The translations under genes were made by a program, and so were the position numbers. Source: an archaeon (GTDB taxonomy: Archaea > Nanobdellota > Nanobdellia > Woesearchaeales > GW2011-AR9). From it: a DNA stretch of 32,936 bases. The stretch is from positions 1-32,936 of the forward strand of contig JAGVMW010000025.1 of assembly GCA_020053615.1 (NCBI GenBank), given 5' to 3'. Shown piece after piece: positions 24,727 through 32,764 of the stretch (within the stretch, counting starts at the first letter, position 1; every line of letters begins with the position of its first letter). The notes under the pieces are model-generated. The model searched no databases. It was not told the origin of the DNA and was given only the letters and a program-made list of their open reading frames with translations.

Positions 24727-26559
24727 ATGACTACGTTTTACTCCGAATTCATCTCTGCACTTAAACATCAACGACTCTCAGCTAAGCAATACGACAAGCT
24801 AAAGCTAGAACTGGTCGTAAAGTACAAACTTAATCAAGTCCCGACTAATATAAACGTTTTACTGCACTGCACTCCAACAGATTTCTCTAAATTGAAAGAT
24901 AAGCTTATCAGCAAACCCCAACGCACTATTTCAGGAGTGGCTCCGGTAGCGATTATGACTAAGCCTTTTCCCTGTCCGCATGGAAAATGTATTATGTGTC
25001 CTGGTGGTGTGGATAGCGTATTTGGAGATGTACCTCAATCATATACTGGCAAAGAACCAGCAACTATGCGAGGGATAAGAAACAATTTCGACCCATACCT
25101 GCAAGTATTCAATCGCTTAGAGCAATATATTTTACAAGGTCATAATTGTGATAAAGTAGAATTAATTGTTATGGGAGGCACGTTTCCTAGTTTTCCGACA
25201 GAGTACCAAGAAGAATTCATTAAGTATGCATTTAAAGCGATGAATGATTTTTCAGGATTGTTTTACGATAAACATGGAACATTCAACCTGCTCAAGTTCA
25301 AACGTTTCTTTGAGCTTCCGGCAGATATTGAAGATGATTTACGAATGAAAAGAATACAGGAAAAGCTGCTTGGGGTTAAAGGGAAGTGCACCTTAGAGCA
25401 GCAACAGCACCTAAATGAAACCGCTAAAATCAGGTGCGTCGCCCTCTGCATCGAAACTCGTCCGGATTATGGAACTTTGAAAGAAGGAAATGAAATGCTA
25501 CGCTTAGGCTGCACTCGAGTAGAATTAGGAATACAAAGTGTATACGATGAAGTGTTAAAGAAGATAGAACGCGGACATACGACTGCTGATACGAAGAATT
25601 CTATCCGAATCCTGCGCGACTTGGGGTTTAAAGTAGCGGCACATTACATGCCCGGACTTCCAGATAAAGATTTTAAGAGGATTAGTTATCACAAAGATTT
25701 AACCGGGATGAAACAATTATTTTCTGATTCCGATTACAAGCCAGATATGCTGAAAATATATCCATGCATGGTCTCGCGTGGAACAAAATTATATTCTCAT
25801 TACCATGCCAAGAAGTTTACCCCCCTAAACGCTGAGGAAGCAGCTAAGTTATTGGTAGAATTCAAACAATTTGTACCGGAATATTGCCGAATTATGCGCA
25901 TTCAACGAGATATTCCTACTACTCAGATGACTGCCGGAGTGGAAATGACTAATCTACGACAGTATATGACTCAGAATTACGAAGTAACCTGTAAGTGCAT
26001 CCGCTGTCGTGAGCCGAAAGGAAGAAAGATTAGTTGGAGCAAAGTTAAGCTGAATGTGATGGAATATACTGCTTCGCAGGATAAAAGTATGTGCATAGCA
26101 TCATCAAGTCGAAATACTACGATTATCGAAGCTGGCGCGTCGCGGGGAGATGCCCCCTACGGGGACGCAGCGCTTGCGAATTCACATCCAGAATTTCGAA
26201 GATGCTATGCACATACAGGAAAAGAGTTTTTTATTTCAGCAGAAGATACTGAGAATGATTTGCTCATTGGATTTATCAGAATGCGTTTTCCATCGCAGGT
26301 TCTGCACTCCGAGATTACCTCAGCCAGCGCTTTGATACGAGAACTGCATGTTTATGGCACGGCTACTGGAATCGGCGAAGAAGGGAGTATACAACATCGC
26401 GGCTGGGGTAAGAAGTTATTACAGAAAGCAGAAGAGATTGCTAAGAAGGCAGGGAAAGATAAATTGGTGGTTATTTCCGGAGTAGGGGCACGGGAGTATT
26501 ACCGCAAGTTAGGATATAAGTTGGAAGGAGCATATATGACCAAAAAACTACAAACTTGA
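24727..26559 (+). CDS. elp3: archaeal Elp3: tRNA U34 carboxymethyl-type radical SAM/acetyltransferase
   Basis: 610 residues. Elp3 modifies wobble uridine of tRNAs, using a radical-SAM domain and a GNAT acetyltransferase domain on acetyl-CoA. The iron-sulfur cysteines are C83, C88 and C91 (CPHGKCIMCPGG). Other signature stretches: VMGGTFPSFP, CIETRPDYG, ELGIQSVYDEVL, HYMPGLPD, the CKCIRCREP zinc-type motif, then FFISAEDTEND, GFIRMRFP, RELHVYG, and QHRGWGKKLL of the GNAT acetyl-CoA loop. Residues about 454-497 are encoded by a palindromic element (see 26087-26216) and interrupt the usual short junction between zinc motif and GNAT domain. The frame is intact, so the protein is probably functional with an insert of roughly 45 residues. 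Confidence 0.95.
   Translation: MTTFYSEFISALKHQRLSAKQYDKLKLELVVKYKLNQVPTNINVLLHCTPTDFSKLKDKLISKPQRTISGVAPVAIMTKPFPCPHGKCIMCPGGVDSVFGDVPQSYTGKEPATMRGIRNNFDPYLQVFNRLEQYILQGHNCDKVELIVMGGTFPSFPTEYQEEFIKYAFKAMNDFSGLFYDKHGTFNLLKFKRFFELPADIEDDLRMKRIQEKLLGVKGKCTLEQQQHLNETAKIRCVALCIETRPDYGTLKEGNEMLRLGCTRVELGIQSVYDEVLKKIERGHTTADTKNSIRILRDLGFKVAAHYMPGLPDKDFKRISYHKDLTGMKQLFSDSDYKPDMLKIYPCMVSRGTKLYSHYHAKKFTPLNAEEAAKLLVEFKQFVPEYCRIMRIQRDIPTTQMTAGVEMTNLRQYMTQNYEVTCKCIRCREPKGRKISWSKVKLNVMEYTASQDKSMCIASSSRNTTIIEAGASRGDAPYGDAALANSHPEFRRCYAHTGKEFFISAEDTENDLLIGFIRMRFPSQVLHSEITSASALIRELHVYGTATGIGEEGSIQHRGWGKKLLQKAEEIAKKAGKDKLVVISGVGAREYYRKLGYKLEGAYMTKKLQT
26087..26216. mobile_element. palindromic element inside the elp3 reading frame
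   Basis: 130 bases with perfect 16-base inverted repeats GTATGTGCATAGCATC (26087-26102) and GATGCTATGCACATAC (26201-26216). Subterminal TCGAAAT/AATTTCGA and a core GCGTC 26137-26141 / GACGC 26164-26168 around GGGGAGATGCCCCCTACGGG, matching copy C. Flanking 9-mers AGGATAAAA and AGGAAAAGA agree at 7 of 9 positions, consistent with an old target duplication. It is translated as part of Elp3 with no stop codon. Typical Elp3 reads from an aromatic-A-S motif straight to GKEFF-like sequence; here that run is split. Confidence 0.85.
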
Positions 26560-26567
26560 GCGTTTGC

Positions 26568-26578
26568 TTTTTATATAA
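26568..26578 (+). promoter_or_regulatory. TATA box for the membrane protein at 26599
   Basis: TTTTTATATAAC centred about 26 bases upstream of ATG 26599; no ribosome site, so a leaderless transcript is likely. Confidence 0.6.
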
Positions 26579-26598
26579 CTTCAACTTTACTTCTAAAC

Positions 26599-27375
26599 AT
26601 GCTCAAAAGAGGTCAGATAACTGTATTTATTATACTTGGAATATTAGTGTTTGGCACAATTATCGCTTTAGTTTACTTCAAATCAGAAAAAGCACAGAAA
26701 GAGTTAGGGACAGAAGAAGCTTTGGTTGAATCTGGTCCTGCTAAAGAAGCCATCAAAAGTTATGTTGAATCGTGCATCAAGAATACAGCGAAAGAAGGGA
26801 TTCTGGAGAACGGTTACCACGGCGGATATTTTATACTTCCCGAACAATCAACAATCGGGTTATTTGACAACGTGCCGTATTACAAAGTGTACTCACAAGA
26901 TTTCTCTCCTTCGGATGAAGTAATTGCATCTGAATTGGGAAAATATGTTGATGCTCTGCTTGATTTGTGCATTAATGATTTTCAACCGTTTATGGAGCAG
27001 GGATACAATATTACTGTTGGAAATCCCTCTTCAGCAATTAAATTATCACTAACTAAACTTAGCATAGAAACTACACTTCCGTTAACCGTGACATTAGGAA
27101 CTACTGTTACTGAAATATCTTCATTTTATGCCGAAGTTCCAACAAAAGATTATTATAATGATTTAGAAGTAGCTAGAGTTATAGCCAATTCCACCAACAA
27201 GATGATTTGTCTAAGTTGTTTCTCGGACTTGGCAGTAGAAAATGATTTGTTTGTAGGAACTTATGCTATTTCTAATGATACTTATCTGTTTGAAATTACT
27301 GATAACAATTATGTTATTGATTATAACAACTTTAAGCTAAGATTTGCGGTGAGGTATAATGAAAGTACCGAATAG
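26599..27375 (+). CDS. exported/membrane-anchored protein, pilin-like N-terminus
   Basis: 258 residues. The N-terminus is KRGQITVFIILGILVFGTII, one membrane helix after a short basic segment. Similar KxGQ(I/V)T.FI starts are common in DPANN surface proteins and resemble type III (pilin-type) signals, but I see no certain cleavage site. The rest is a beta-rich exported domain with a few cysteines (SCIKNT, LCINDF, MICLSCFSD). Overlaps the next gene by 17 bases, so both are co-translated. Function unknown. Confidence 0.7.
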   Translation: MLKRGQITVFIILGILVFGTIIALVYFKSEKAQKELGTEEALVESGPAKEAIKSYVESCIKNTAKEGILENGYHGGYFILPEQSTIGLFDNVPYYKVYSQDFSPSDEVIASELGKYVDALLDLCINDFQPFMEQGYNITVGNPSSAIKLSLTKLSIETTLPLTVTLGTTVTEISSFYAEVPTKDYYNDLEVARVIANSTNKMICLSCFSDLAVENDLFVGTYAISNDTYLFEITDNNYVIDYNNFKLRFAVRYNESTE

Positions 27376-29734
27376 AGTTGTAAGTATGATTGTACTTCTT
27401 GCTTTACTTAGTTCTCTCTCTTTTGCTGAGGAGACTTTCGACGCTAATAAATTTGATTACAATAATCCCGATGGCTATAACGCTTTAAGTGTAGATGAAT
27501 GGAAACAGCTGAATCAGAAACTAGTTCCGATAGACCAAATTAGTTTAATTCCTCCGGAAGTGCTGGATTACAGCCAAATTAAAGATGATGAAGCCAAACG
27601 TCAAGCTCTTACAATAGAGCAAATTAAAGTTAATCTGGAAAAGATTGATAATTTGGCTGAAGTTAATGCAGAAAATGCTCGACAGGCAATTAGCGAAGAG
27701 CATTCAGTTAGTGTGGTTAGCTTTGGAAAGTCAGCAAAAATCGAAAACGGTGTGCTTAAATCCGATGATGGCGATTTTGTGTTCTCTGGTAAAAACGGTT
27801 GGGAGATAGAGGTTGATAAAGAAACGGGAAGAATTAAAGTTCTTAAACCAAAAGAGGTAAGTGCAGAAAGTATTTCGCAACAAGATTATTTTACCCTAAC
27901 TGAAGAGACCAGTTATACTCCTGCAGATGGTTCTGCAATTAAAGTTAAGCAGTTGAGTTTCAAAGATGGGAAGTCTTATGTTCAAGCCGGGGAAGAGGCT
28001 ACGATTGGAGATTATAAAATTCCGGCTACTGGCAACTCAGTGGATATTTATTTTGATGCCACAGTTAAGCCAGAAGGGAATTATGTGGTGATAACGGATA
28101 ACGGCTTAGATATTGGAACGACTAAAGACGGAACAGTTAGAGTAATTCCACAGCCAGGGAATAAGTTGTTTGGGATGGTGAAGCGGCAGTATGAAAAAGA
28201 CGCAGACGGGAAGCCGATTAAAGATAAGTTTATCTGGGTGCCGGATGATAGAGATACACTTTCAATAACAGTTTCCGGAGGAGATAACTTGGAAGTTATT
28301 TCTCGTGCAGAAGAGGGCAAAACCACCCTAATAAAGCACCAGAATGGAGACGGAAAAACAAGTTTAGAAAATGGTCGAATGGAAATAAACTTTCTGGCAG
28401 GGGAATTAACTGTGATTCCACCTAAACCATTCGAAGGAAAGGCTGGCCCCATAGACCAGAGGAATAGTGTTGCCATGGAATTAGTCTCAGACGGTTTAGC
28501 AGATCTTTTTAGAACAAGCTCTTCTAATAGATATATTTTATTAAGAAATGATAAACCTTTTGGGGGGAATAGTTTGGGGTTGGAAGTTTCTGATTTTATT
28601 GAACCAAATATGATGAAAACTTTAATGGATATGCAGATGAAATACCCCAAAATAGATTTTTCTATCGGAATGGCAACCGCAGAAAGTAGGGAAGTGTATC
28701 TTAAAAAAGGATATGGCAATCCTACTCCCCCAGAATACCAAGAGATTACAGCTAATTTAGCTCAGACCACAGACCAATGGTTAAGCGGAAAAACTGGCAT
28801 GAATAAATATATCTCTCAAGTATACTTTGGTACGCAATTAAATGCAGGAGGTACTTTGTTAACCATGTCCATAGGAGAAAGAATGATGGACAGTTCCACT
28901 ATTTCCTCTAATCCTGCAATCAGAACCGGAACTACACCTTTAGGCACATTAAATCATGAATTTAAACACATTCTGAAAGGTTACGTAATCTCTAAAGAAG
29001 CATCCTCTGTGCATCTTGAGGATTCACCGGAATATCTTGTTGAAGAACAATCAGTTCTAAAAAAATTTGAATCAGGAGAGATAACTGAAAACGAATTAAA
29101 CAGTCAGATTATGAAATTAGGAGACAAACACTTCAAAGAGACTATTAAATCGAGAGGTATCGAAAGGGAAGAAAACAAGATAGCAGTTAGTCTTGCTGAT
29201 GAAGTGTACATTGATTCTTCTAAAGATTTTGAAATGATTGTAGAAGAAGTAACAGCAGTAGCAAGAAGATCACAAGACAAAGGAAAAGGTGTAACTAACG
29301 ACGAAAATTTAAAATCACTTATTTTAGAAAGTAAAGATTCCCCCCTCAGAGCGAACTATATCTATCAAATGGGTGCTAATTTGGACTATTGGGCTGAAGA
29401 AAAGATTGACGGGGCGGAAGAATTAAGAAAAAGATATGTTAATTTAATACGGGGAAAAACTGGTTTTTATCCGTATGCATTTAGGGTTTACGGAGAAAAT
29501 TATGAAGAAATATTTCCATTGTATAGTGAGTCGCCCATTTCCGAAGCCAAAAAATGTTTATCTTGTGCCAGGTCAGAATACGACCTAGCAATGAGTACTG
29601 ACCCTCCAGACTGGCTTCGTAAACAGGCCGAAGACAGATATTATCAAATTATGGGAGGCAAAGATGGAGCATATTGCAAAGAACATGGATGTGAACCATG
29701 CAAAACATACAAACTTACTTGTAACCCAATGTGA
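27359..29734 (+). CDS. secreted protein with HEFKH metalloprotease-type motif
   Basis: 791 residues with an N-terminal signal peptide (VVSMIVLLALLSSLSFAEE, cleavage near A-E, residues about 22-24). The long N-terminal half is beta-rich and repetitive (KIENGVLKSDDGDFVFSG, YVVITDNGLDIGTTKDG). Around residues 533-537, TLNHEFKHILKG has the HExxH zinc signature, followed by helical sequence with several glutamates that could give the third ligand. The C-terminus carries a cysteine-rich tail (CLSCARSE; CKEHGCEPCKTYKLTC). ATG has GAGGT upstream and overlaps the previous gene. Likely an exported zinc peptidase; substrate unknown and family not recognised. Confidence 0.65.
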   Translation: MKVPNRVVSMIVLLALLSSLSFAEETFDANKFDYNNPDGYNALSVDEWKQLNQKLVPIDQISLIPPEVLDYSQIKDDEAKRQALTIEQIKVNLEKIDNLAEVNAENARQAISEEHSVSVVSFGKSAKIENGVLKSDDGDFVFSGKNGWEIEVDKETGRIKVLKPKEVSAESISQQDYFTLTEETSYTPADGSAIKVKQLSFKDGKSYVQAGEEATIGDYKIPATGNSVDIYFDATVKPEGNYVVITDNGLDIGTTKDGTVRVIPQPGNKLFGMVKRQYEKDADGKPIKDKFIWVPDDRDTLSITVSGGDNLEVISRAEEGKTTLIKHQNGDGKTSLENGRMEINFLAGELTVIPPKPFEGKAGPIDQRNSVAMELVSDGLADLFRTSSSNRYILLRNDKPFGGNSLGLEVSDFIEPNMMKTLMDMQMKYPKIDFSIGMATAESREVYLKKGYGNPTPPEYQEITANLAQTTDQWLSGKTGMNKYISQVYFGTQLNAGGTLLTMSIGERMMDSSTISSNPAIRTGTTPLGTLNHEFKHILKGYVISKEASSVHLEDSPEYLVEEQSVLKKFESGEITENELNSQIMKLGDKHFKETIKSRGIEREENKIAVSLADEVYIDSSKDFEMIVEEVTAVARRSQDKGKGVTNDENLKSLILESKDSPLRANYIYQMGANLDYWAEEKIDGAEELRKRYVNLIRGKTGFYPYAFRVYGENYEEIFPLYSESPISEAKKCLSCARSEYDLAMSTDPPDWLRKQAEDRYYQIMGGKDGAYCKEHGCEPCKTYKLTCNPM

Positions 29735-29758
29735 ATTTACTCAAAACCAAGAAAAAAC

Positions 29759-29767
29759 TATATAAAG
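29759..29767 (+). promoter_or_regulatory. TATA box for small basic protein and dph5
   Basis: TATATAAAG centred about 28 bases upstream of ATG 29792; leaderless transcript expected, running into dph5. Confidence 0.6.
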
Positions 29768-29791
29768 CTCCCCAATAATTAATCTAAAACC

Positions 29792-29941
29792 ATGAAAAAA
29801 ATGCATACTCGTACTAAAAGAAAGTTCAGGTTAAGAGATTTAACCAGCGGAACTAAAGCTCTTCGTGAGATTAGACGAAAAGCTACCAGCAGACTACAAC
29901 GAAGTGTAAAAGAAACCAAAGAAGCTAAAGAAGCAAGGTAA
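29792..29941 (+). CDS. 49-residue highly basic protein
   Basis: A short frame with a TATA box at the right distance and a stop 11 bases before the dph5 ATG. The product starts MKKMHTRTKRKFRLRDL and is very rich in Lys/Arg, with a C-terminal helix (VKETKEAKEAR). No ribosome site, fitting a leaderless start. It could bind RNA or the ribosome, in keeping with the neighbouring translation-factor gene, but it matches no ribosomal protein that I know. Confidence 0.65.
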   Translation: MKKMHTRTKRKFRLRDLTSGTKALREIRRKATSRLQRSVKETKEAKEAR

Positions 29942-29952
29942 TTATTATTCTA

Positions 29953-30711
29953 ATGGTTTTATACCTAATTGGCCTGGGTTTGAATGACGAGAAGGACATC
30001 ACCCTCAAAGGGCTGGAAGCGGTTAAAAAGTGCACTCAAATCTATTTGGAAAACTACACTTCATTCCTGCAATGTTCGGTTCAAGAGTTAGAACAATTCT
30101 ATGGGAAGAAAATTATTTTAGCCGATAGAGAGATGTCTGAACAAGGAGCAGAAAAAATTGTAGATGAAGCTAAGAGCAAAGATATAGCATTTTTAATCAT
30201 CGGCGACCCTTTCTCAGCTACTACCCACACCGAGATTTTTCGCTTGGCTAAAGAGAAAAAAGTTTTGGTAAAAGTAATTAACAATGCTTCAGTTCTAACC
30301 GCAGTCGGAATTACTGGACTGCAATTATACAAATTCGGGAAAACTACTTCGATTCCTTTCCCCGAAGAGCACCCTAACTTAGAAACCCCTTATATTGTGC
30401 TAAAAGATAACCTGAAGTTAGGATTGCATACGCTTATGCTTCTCGATCTTAGACCAGCTGGGAACAAATATTTGAGTATCAATAAAGCATTAGAAGTATT
30501 GGAAGAGATTGAAGCTAGAAAGAAAAGCAAGCTTATAACATCAGACTTATTAATAGTCGGCTGTGCGCGTTTAGGTAGCGATAATTTTATTATTAAATAT
30601 GGCCGAATTTCTGAACTGAAGAAGATGGATTTTGGAAAGCCGCCGCATTGTTTGATAGTTCCAGGGAAGCTGCATTTTGCCGAAGAGGAGATGTTGGAAG
30701 AGTGGAAGTGA
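29953..30711 (+). CDS. dph5: diphthine synthase (diphthamide methyltransferase)
   Basis: 252 residues, the usual size. Dph5 uses S-adenosylmethionine to methylate the modified histidine of elongation factor 2, a step in diphthamide synthesis found in archaea and eukaryotes. Signature stretches: MVLYLIGLGLNDEKDITLKG, YLENYTSFL, LIIGDPFSATTHTEI, VINNASVLTAVGITGLQLYKFG, IPFPEEH and LDLRPAGNKYLSI. It lies 11 bases downstream of the small basic gene, probably in one transcript, and its 3' end is 8 bases from the stop of the convergent peptidase gene. Confidence 0.95.
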   Translation: MVLYLIGLGLNDEKDITLKGLEAVKKCTQIYLENYTSFLQCSVQELEQFYGKKIILADREMSEQGAEKIVDEAKSKDIAFLIIGDPFSATTHTEIFRLAKEKKVLVKVINNASVLTAVGITGLQLYKFGKTTSIPFPEEHPNLETPYIVLKDNLKLGLHTLMLLDLRPAGNKYLSINKALEVLEEIEARKKSKLITSDLLIVGCARLGSDNFIIKYGRISELKKMDFGKPPHCLIVPGKLHFAEEEMLEEWK

Positions 30712-30719
30712 AATTAGTC

Positions 30720-31157
30720 TTATATGCTGGCTTCGTTCTTTTCAAAGTTAACGTTCAATTTCTCTAACAACCCATTAAACCCGATTATCAATGGGATCTG
30801 GTCGGTTTCAGCAAGAAAGGCACAGATTTCAAGTTCTTTTGTCTGGTTTCCGTTTTCATCAACTATTAGTGAAGTAACTTTTCCGATATCTCCTAAGATA
30901 GAGCAACCTTCCTGTTTTGATATTCCATATATCTTATACCGCTTAATTTTCTCATGCACCAGTTCTTTCCAAAGTGACAGAGGAATAACTGAAGTATGCG
31001 CACCGGTATCAACAATTGCAGAATAAGGTTGACTCCAACCAGATTTAGTTTTAAACTGAACTCCGCATTTTAACCTAACAATAGTATAATTGTCTATTTC
31101 AGCATCTCTGAACGTCTCAAAAAACAAATTAACTCTGCCCATAAATGTGTTCTCCAC
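30720..31157 (-). CDS. retropepsin-like aspartyl protease
   Basis: 145 residues of the clan AA (retroviral-type) aspartic peptidase fold: YSAIVDTGAHTSVIP with the catalytic D-T-G (D50), and a second half IPLIIGFNGLLEKLNVNFE that resembles the (I/L)(L/I)G..L motif of single-domain proteases. Such proteins work as dimers. No membrane helix. Overlaps the 3' end of the preceding DUF5678-like gene (29 bases), so the two are co-translated and may act together. Substrate unknown. Confidence 0.8.
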   Translation of the reverse strand: MENTFMGRVNLFFETFRDAEIDNYTIVRLKCGVQFKTKSGWSQPYSAIVDTGAHTSVIPLSLWKELVHEKIKRYKIYGISKQEGCSILGDIGKVTSLIVDENGNQTKELEICAFLAETDQIPLIIGFNGLLEKLNVNFEKNEASI

Positions 31158-31359
31158 ATTCTACAAACAATACTGGAACATCTTCCTTGCCAGTTTTTAC
31201 CCGAGCTTCCATCTTCACTCGAGAAAGATCCGAACCAAAAGAGACAACTTCTTTGTCTTGTATAGCCACCCACAAGTCTTTATATCTCAATAAAAGTTGA
31301 GTATGATGATTCTCCCCCCACCGTAAGTCCTCCCAGAATTCCTGCATGGCTTTATTCAT
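31129..31359 (-). CDS. DUF5678-like small protein
   Basis: 76 residues with the pattern LLLRYKDLWVAIQDKEVVSFGSDL, then a helix (RVKMEARVK) and VPVLFVECGEHIYG, as in DUF5678 proteins. The start ATG 31359 is preceded by GGTGATAATG; a second ATG is close by. Overlaps the retropepsin-like gene. Function unknown; pairs of such a gene with an aspartyl protease are plausible functional units, by neighbourhood only. Confidence 0.65.
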   Translation of the reverse strand: MNKAMQEFWEDLRWGENHHTQLLLRYKDLWVAIQDKEVVSFGSDLSRVKMEARVKTGKEDVPVLFVECGEHIYGQS

Positions 31360-31468
31360 TCATTATCACCAGCATTAGAAAAACTATTGGAATTATTAAA
31401 CTTTCTGGTGCAATTTTACATCACTGGATTAGTTGTCATTTCTGAGATATATACAACAAATGCAAAAA

Positions 31469-31478
31469 ACTTATAAAA
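31469..31478 (+). promoter_or_regulatory. TATA box for the LAS metallopeptidase gene
   Basis: CTTATAAAAG in the 215-base gap 31360-31574. The expected transcript start near 31500 leaves a leader of about 75-95 bases before the peptidase start, unlike the leaderless genes elsewhere in the window. Confidence 0.5.
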
Positions 31479-31553
31479 GAATAGTAAAAGATTATTTTTA
31501 GGGAACTTTTTCCGATTCAAAAGAAGTTATTAGGCGAATGCCTCACTTTTGAT

Positions 31554-31573
31554 GCAACTTTTGTAAAAGTTGC
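31554..31573. repeat. perfect palindromic hairpin in the peptidase leader
   Basis: GCAACTTTT (31554-31562) and AAAAGTTGC (31565-31573) flank a GT loop, directly before the TTG at 31575. In the mRNA this would fold into a 9-bp stem at the start codon region; as DNA it could be an operator. Confidence 0.55.
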
Positions 31574-31574
31574 T

Positions 31575-32750
31575 TTGGAAGAGTTTTTCTGGGCGATGAT
31601 TAGAATAAACCTCAACTACAAACAAGAACCCCTCTCACTAGCTGAAAGAATATCCAAAAACAATGCTGTAATGTATATTCAAGATGGATATGATAAATTG
31701 AGGAAAAAAAATACCTTCTATGAAAATCTCTTGCGGAAAATGGCATGCACAGAGAATGAACCCCCCTCTACTTTAGCTCTTAAGCTCAAATCATCTTTTT
31801 CATTTCCTTCTCTTTCAGTTCCCGCTTGGGCAAAAACAGCCCTTTCTTTTGCTACCGTAGCAGTTATGGGTATAACCGGAGGGATGTGTGTTACGGCTTA
31901 TTATACCAATCATCAGCCTTCAGTAAAACTTGGTGAAATGACCGCTATAGCCAGCACTTACAATCAAATATCAAAAGATAATATAGAAAGAGCTGCGTTA
32001 GGATTACTTACCCAAGATAAATTACACGAATTTGCTTCTAATTTAGAACCGCCGCAACTAAATCTGCCAGATACTTCTGGTTTAGAATTAGCCGTAGAAG
32101 AAATGACAAATAAAGCCGCAGTTTGTTATTCTTTAAATCCAATTGAAGCTCCTAATCCTATTAATCAATCAAAATATTTTAAACATTTGAAATGGGCAGA
32201 GATGCCTGCGACGGATTATTTGAACATTCCTGCCCGAAAACAACGAACTAAGTTTGGAGCAGTTGAATTGATTAACAGTGTGGCTCTGGCGGCTTGTGCT
32301 ACTAATGTTTACTATTCCTATTCTGGTTATTCTCCAGTACTTACGATTGGTGATTTAAGCGGTGCAAGGGGGGGTAGACTTCCTCCGCACCTAAGTCATC
32401 GTCACGGAATAGACATTGATATAGGACACTATTGGTACGAAGATGGCGAGTACAAGAGCGGATTCAGGGGATTAAGTATGAAGATGCTCACTTCAGAAAC
32501 TTTGGAAGCCAACTGGCGATTTGTTAAATCATTGCAAGATGCTCCTGGCTCAGAGATAGAATACATTTTCTGGAGCCAGCGATATGTTTATCCGTTGAAA
32601 AAGTATGTGACCGAAAAGTATGGTAAAGAAGAATGGCAGAAATACGGCAAAGCTTTTTACCCTGACCGAAAACATGGCGACCACATGCACATCAGGATAG
32701 AGATACCGCCTAAACCGGCAGAGGAAGAGAAGGAAGGGAAGTGTTGTTAA
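31575..32750 (+). CDS. membrane-anchored MepA-like LAS metallopeptidase (M74-type)
   Basis: 391 residues from TTG 31575; ATG 31596 (8th codon) is an equally good start. An N-terminal helical part, one membrane helix (about 86-110, ending GMCVTAYY) and an exported catalytic domain. GGRLPPHLSHRHGIDIDIGH holds H275 and D282, and DHMHIRI holds H370 and H372; these match the zinc ligands of MepA (H..H.xxG.D.D and DH.H), a peptidoglycan DD-endopeptidase of the LAS group. Archaea with no murein would use it on another substrate, for example pseudomurein or bacterial walls. Cytoplasmic N-terminus with the enzyme outside is the likely topology. Ends before the truncated palindromic copy at 32765. Confidence 0.85.
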   Translation: MEEFFWAMIRINLNYKQEPLSLAERISKNNAVMYIQDGYDKLRKKNTFYENLLRKMACTENEPPSTLALKLKSSFSFPSLSVPAWAKTALSFATVAVMGITGGMCVTAYYTNHQPSVKLGEMTAIASTYNQISKDNIERAALGLLTQDKLHEFASNLEPPQLNLPDTSGLELAVEEMTNKAAVCYSLNPIEAPNPINQSKYFKHLKWAEMPATDYLNIPARKQRTKFGAVELINSVALAACATNVYYSYSGYSPVLTIGDLSGARGGRLPPHLSHRHGIDIDIGHYWYEDGEYKSGFRGLSMKMLTSETLEANWRFVKSLQDAPGSEIEYIFWSQRYVYPLKKYVTEKYGKEEWQKYGKAFYPDRKHGDHMHIRIEIPPKPAEEEKEGKCC

Positions 32751-32764
32751 GTTATAATTTATTT

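Noticed and set aside
26150..26335. Overlapping frame within elp3
   Set aside because: A shadow of the elp3 frame and the palindromic element, with no start signals of its own.
28081..28719. 212-residue minus-strand frame opposite the secreted protein
   Set aside because: Lies fully inside a gene with a signal peptide and clear start; its sequence shows no family pattern and no promoter.
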